Positions 60,669-64,000 of a stretch of 64,000 bases of DNA are shown here, one piece after another (within the stretch, counting starts at the first letter, position 1; the number at the start of each line of letters is the position of its first letter). Location: positions 124,001 through 188,000 of the forward strand of contig NZ_JAOSZE010000012.1 in NCBI RefSeq assembly GCF_025630775.1. The letters are read 5' to 3'. This stretch comes from Actinoplanes sp. KI2 (lineage in GTDB: Bacteria; Actinomycetota; Actinomycetes; Mycobacteriales; Micromonosporaceae). Under the pieces are notes generated by a model, which saw nothing but the letters and a program-made list of their open reading frames with translations, did no database searches and was not told the DNA's origin. Made by a program: the position numbers and the translations under genes.

Positions 60669-62522
60669 TTAGAGGTAGTGCCGCTGAGCGTGCTTGGCTT
60701 CGGCATAGCTCTCACGGGCCGCACGCGTGGTCGACAATTCGGAAATTTCCGGAACGGGGACATCCCACCAGGACTCGGACGACGGAACCGGGGACAGCGG
60801 GTCGGTCTCTATGTGCACGACCGTGAGGCGGTCGTTCTCCCGCGCCCGTTTCAGCCCATCGCGCAGGTCGGCGACGGTCCGGCAGCGGATCACCGAGGCG
60901 CCCAGGCTCTCCGCGTTGGCCGCGAGATCCACCGGCAGGTACGAGCCGTCGTAGTCGTCGTCGGCGCCGCGGAACCGATAGCTCGTGCCGAACCGTTGCG
61001 AGCCGAGGGACTCCGACAGCGCGCCGATCGAGGCGAAGCCGTGGTTCTGCACCAGGACGACGATCAGCTTGATGCCCTCGGCGACCGCGGTGACGATCTC
61101 CTGCGCCATCATCAGGTAGGAGCCGTCGCCGACCAGCGCATACACCTCGCGCGACGGGTCGGCCATCTTGATCCCGAGCGCCCCGGCGATCTCGAAGCCC
61201 ATGCACGAGTAGCCGTACTCGACGTGGTACTGCTTCGGGTCGTTCGCGCGCCAGAGCAGCTGCAGGTCGCCCGGCATGCTCCCGGCCGCCTGCACCACCA
61301 CGTCGCGTGCTCCGCACGCTTCGTTGACCACCCCGATCACCTCGCTCTGGGCGGGGAGCGGGCTGTGCCCCAGCCGGTACGCGTGGTCCACGGTCTCCTG
61401 CCACCGCGTCACGTCGGCCCGGTAGTCGGTCGGGAACCGCTTGCCGCCCAGGGCCGCCAGCAGCGCGGAGAGCCCGGCGCGGGCATCGGCCACGATCGGG
61501 AACGCCGCCTGTTTGGCCGCGTCGAACCCGGCGACGTTGATGTTCACGAACTTCACGTCCGGGTGCTGGAACGCCGTACGCGATGCGGTGGTGAAGTCGC
61601 TGTACCGAGTGCCGACGCCGATCACCACGTCGGCCTCGCGGGCCAGCCGGTTGGCCACTGGTGTGCCGGTCGAGCCGACGCCGCCGACGGAGTTGGGATG
61701 GTCCCAGCCGATCGCGCCCTTGCCGGCCTGGGTGTCGGCCACCGGGATGCCGGTCTGCCGGGCGAACCGGTCGAGCTCGTCCGACGCCTCCCCGTAAATG
61801 ACGCCGCCACCCGCGATCAGGACCGGCTGCGCCGCATTCCGTACGACCTCCGCGGCACGCTCCACGAAGGACGGCTCGGGCAGCGGCCGGGCCACGTGCC
61901 AGACCCGCTTCGCGAACAGCTCGTCGGGGAAGTCGTACGCCTCGGCCTGCACGTCCTGCGGCAGGCAGACGACCGCGGCGCCGGTCTCGGCCGGGTCGGT
62001 CAGCACCCGCATCGCGCCGAGCAGCGCGGCCGGCAGCTGCTCGGGCCGCCACACCCGGTCGAAGAACCTGGCCAGCGGCCGGAACGCGTCGTTGACGCTC
62101 ACGTCGTACGACCGCGGATCTTCAAGCTCTTGAAGTACCGGCGCCGCAACCCGGGTGGCGAAGATGTCCGACGGGAACAGCAGCACCGGCAGCCGGTTGA
62201 CGGTGGCCAGGGCCGCGCCGGTGAGCATGTTCGTGGAGCCCGGCCCGATCGAGGCGGTACAGGCCATCATGGACAGTCGGTTGCTCATCCGGGCGTAGCC
62301 GGCCGCCGCGTGCACCATCGCCTGCTCGTTGCGGGCCAGGTGGTACGGCAGGTCAGCCTCGCCGGTCCGCTGCGCCTGCAGCAGCGCCTGCCCCAGACCG
62401 GCCACGTTGCCGTGCCCGAAGATGCCGAAGCACCCGGCGATCGCTCGCCTTTCCACACCGTCGCGCTCGGTCCACTGGTTGGCCAGGAACCGGACGACGG
62501 CCTGGCCGACGGTGAGTCTCAC
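60669..62522 (-). CDS. iolD: 3D-(3,5/4)-trihydroxycyclohexane-1,2-dione hydrolase (IolD)
   Basis: 617 residues, thiamine-diphosphate enzyme that opens the inositol ring. The cofactor-binding motif runs from GDGSYLMMAQE to the N-rich segment VLVQNHGFASIG; the catalytic Glu is in YHLARNEQAM near residue 60. Length and motifs match IolD rather than acetolactate synthases. GTG 62522 has GAGAGGA seven bases upstream and overlaps the IolB stop by four bases. Confidence 0.95.
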   Translation of the reverse strand: MRLTVGQAVVRFLANQWTERDGVERRAIAGCFGIFGHGNVAGLGQALLQAQRTGEADLPYHLARNEQAMVHAAAGYARMSNRLSMMACTASIGPGSTNMLTGAALATVNRLPVLLFPSDIFATRVAAPVLQELEDPRSYDVSVNDAFRPLARFFDRVWRPEQLPAALLGAMRVLTDPAETGAAVVCLPQDVQAEAYDFPDELFAKRVWHVARPLPEPSFVERAAEVVRNAAQPVLIAGGGVIYGEASDELDRFARQTGIPVADTQAGKGAIGWDHPNSVGGVGSTGTPVANRLAREADVVIGVGTRYSDFTTASRTAFQHPDVKFVNINVAGFDAAKQAAFPIVADARAGLSALLAALGGKRFPTDYRADVTRWQETVDHAYRLGHSPLPAQSEVIGVVNEACGARDVVVQAAGSMPGDLQLLWRANDPKQYHVEYGYSCMGFEIAGALGIKMADPSREVYALVGDGSYLMMAQEIVTAVAEGIKLIVVLVQNHGFASIGALSESLGSQRFGTSYRFRGADDDYDGSYLPVDLAANAESLGASVIRCRTVADLRDGLKRARENDRLTVVHIETDPLSPVPSSESWWDVPVPEISELSTTRAARESYAEAKHAQRHYL

Positions 62523-63409
62523 GAGCGTGTCCTCTCTTTGCAGGTCGAGATGGGTAGGCGCGGGTCGACCTCCATCGACTGCCACGCCGTGCGCACCCAG
62601 CCGTGCGCCGGGTCGTCCCGCACCAGCCATTCGCGGGCGCCGGGACCGGCCATCACGTTGAGGTAGTAGAGGTCGTATCCGGGTGCGGCCATCGAGGGGC
62701 CGTGCCAGCCGTACGGGATCAGCACGACGTCGCCGGTGCGCACCTCGGCGCAGACGTCGATCGGGCGGTCGGGATGCCCGTACACGCGCTGGTAGCCGCA
62801 GCCCGCGCCGCCCGCCGGCGACGGCGCCACCTCGAAGTAGTAGATCTCTTCCAGGCTGGACTCGCCGTCGCCCGGCTCGTCGTGCTTGTGCGGCGGATAG
62901 GACGACCAGTTGCCGCCGGGGGTGAGCACCTCGCAGGCGATCAGCCGGTCGGCCTCGAAGCTCTCCGGCGTGCAGAAGTTGTTGACCTGCCGGCTGGCCT
63001 GCCCCGCGCCGCGCAGCTCGACCGGCACGTCCTGGGCCGCGCCGTAGCGGAAGGGCAGCCTGCGCTCGGCCCGAGCCGCGGAGAGGGCGAACCGCCCGCC
63101 GTTGGGCGCCCGCACCGTGACAGCGGACTCCCGTGGCACATACGCGAAGTCGGTGACCCGCGAGAAGACCGAGCGCCGGCCCGTCAGGGTGACCCGCTCG
63201 TCGTCGCAAGTCACGTCGCAGCCGCCGGAGAGCGGCAGGACAAGCATCTCATCGTCGCCGGTGAAAAACCGTGCCCGTGCGCCGATCGGCAATTCGAGCA
63301 CCCGCAGGCCGCTGTACCGCCAGCCGGCGTTCTCCGGCGAGACCACCAGATCGAACGGCCGGTCGGCGGTGCTGCCGCGCCGCATCAGGGGGTTGACCCG
63401 GGCCGTCAC
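62519..63409 (-). CDS. iolB: 5-deoxy-glucuronate isomerase (IolB)
   Basis: 296 residues, bicupin isomerase that converts 5-deoxy-glucuronate to 2-deoxy-5-keto-gluconate. Metal ligands are visible in PPHKHD (two His) with the Glu in SSLEEIYYFEV, and a further His in YGWHGPSMAAPGYDLYYLNV-type context. GTG 63409 overlaps the end of the preceding gene by four bases. Next step would need IolC kinase, which is not in the window. Confidence 0.95.
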   Translation of the reverse strand: MTARVNPLMRRGSTADRPFDLVVSPENAGWRYSGLRVLELPIGARARFFTGDDEMLVLPLSGGCDVTCDDERVTLTGRRSVFSRVTDFAYVPRESAVTVRAPNGGRFALSAARAERRLPFRYGAAQDVPVELRGAGQASRQVNNFCTPESFEADRLIACEVLTPGGNWSSYPPHKHDEPGDGESSLEEIYYFEVAPSPAGGAGCGYQRVYGHPDRPIDVCAEVRTGDVVLIPYGWHGPSMAAPGYDLYYLNVMAGPGAREWLVRDDPAHGWVRTAWQSMEVDPRLPISTCKERTRS

Positions 63410-64000
63410 AGCAGACTCACCGCCCGGTCCACCGCGTCGGCCACCGTGCCCCGCGCCGGGTAGAGCAGCGACCGGCCGATCACCAGCCCCTGCACGGTGG
63501 GCAGCTGCAAGGCCTTGGACCAGCTCGTGTACGCGCCCGCCGCATCCTGCGTGACCTCGCCGCCGAGGATCAGCGCCGGCAGCGTGGTGGCCGCCATGAC
63601 GCGCTCCATCTCGGGCACGACCGGAACCTTCAACCAGGTGTACGCCGAGGTCGTGCCGAGCCCGGCCGCCACGGTCATCGCCCGGATCATCGCCTCGGGG
63701 GTGAGGTCGTTGCGCACCCGGCCGTCCACCCGGTGCGAGATGAACGGCTCGACCATCGCCATCACCCGCCGGGCGGCGAGCTGGGCGACCGCGTTCCCGC
63801 AGGACTCCAAAGTGGTCACCGTGCCCGGGTCGTCCGGGTCGATGCGCAGCAGCATCTTGCCGCCCTCGTAGCCGGCCGCGGCGATGCTGCCCGCGTCGTA
63901 CGCGGTGAACCGGTCGTCCATCTCGAAGGTGGTGCCGGCCAGCCCGCCGCGGTTCATCGAGCCGATCACGACCTTGCCGTCCAGCTCGCCGAGCAGCAGC
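63406..64000 (-). CDS. Cgl0159-type (beta/alpha)8 aldolase-like protein, 5' end cut by window
   Basis: The last 197 residues are visible; the frame is open to the right edge, so the start is outside. Segments LRIDPDDPGTVTTLESCGNA, TSAYTWLKVP and ALILGGEVTQD are those of the class I aldolase-like TIM barrel encoded in actinobacterial inositol clusters. It is thought to cleave 2-deoxy-5-keto-gluconate-6-phosphate (the IolJ step), with the conserved Lys in TWLKVP as the probable Schiff-base residue. The function is inferred from context. It is the most upstream gene visible in the operon. Confidence 0.8.
   Translation of the reverse strand, partial: LLLGELDGKVVIGSMNRGGLAGTTFEMDDRFTAYDAGSIAAAGYEGGKMLLRIDPDDPGTVTTLESCGNAVAQLAARRVMAMVEPFISHRVDGRVRNDLTPEAMIRAMTVAAGLGTTSAYTWLKVPVVPEMERVMAATTLPALILGGEVTQDAAGAYTSWSKALQLPTVQGLVIGRSLLYPARGTVADAVDRAVSLL

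Overview
The window is high-GC actinobacterial DNA. GTG starts are frequent, strong GC hairpins serve as terminators, and the families present (ECF42 and SigE-type sigma factors, DUF1707, DUF4360, a PucR-type regulator, an AldO-like oxidase, several polysaccharide lyases and hydrolases) are typical of soil actinomycetes. A member of the Micromonosporaceae such as Actinoplanes is my best guess, by inference only. No rRNA, tRNA, CRISPR array, insertion sequence or phage gene was recognised.

Left part (1-7.4 kb): the end of an oligopeptide-type ABC importer (two ATPases, the first cut by the window edge), a substrate-binding/VWA protein, a phosphotransferase, two small ORFs, and a LacI-type regulator divergent from a phytanoyl-CoA-dioxygenase-like enzyme.

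Galactan/pectin block (7.6-18.8 kb): a secreted PL1 pectate lyase; an intracellular single ORF that joins a GH35 beta-galactosidase to a galactose-1-phosphate uridylyltransferase; a three-gene sugar ABC importer running divergently from it; a LacI regulator; and a secreted GH53 endo-galactanase. Two identical 16-bp near-palindromes lie in the divergent promoter region. Inferred flow: GH53 cuts galactan outside the cell, the importer takes up galacto-oligosaccharides, and the fusion protein releases galactose and processes Gal-1-P. Galactokinase is not in the window.

Middle (18.8-48 kb): type II NADH dehydrogenase; an ECF42 sigma factor with its DGPF partner; a deletion scar where a hydrolase and an AraC regulator have both lost their 5' ends; paired DUF4360 secreted proteins; an orphan histidine kinase; a Tat-exported CrtC-like protein; a SigE-type sigma factor with a membrane partner; a flavin monooxygenase; a 1617-residue DUF4011-helicase-nuclease protein resembling an antiphage protein; a TetR regulator between two MMPL exporters; an SDR; a secreted beta-propeller protein; a PucR-type regulator; an MBL hydrolase; a diguanylate cyclase; a VOC protein; and a GH16 lipoprotein.

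Right part (48-64 kb, all minus strand): a rearranged area holding a relic of an NB-ARC regulator and a duplicated ftsH 3' end, then ftsH, a secreted protein made of three 96-residue repeats, and an AldO-like oxidase. The last lies just downstream of a long myo-inositol catabolic operon (iolB, iolD, iolA, iolE-like, inositol-type ABC importer, iolG-like, second isomerase) that continues past the right edge. Short tandem duplications at gene 3' ends recur (LacI, ndh, ftsH, and the regions at 3.6 and 9.3 kb).
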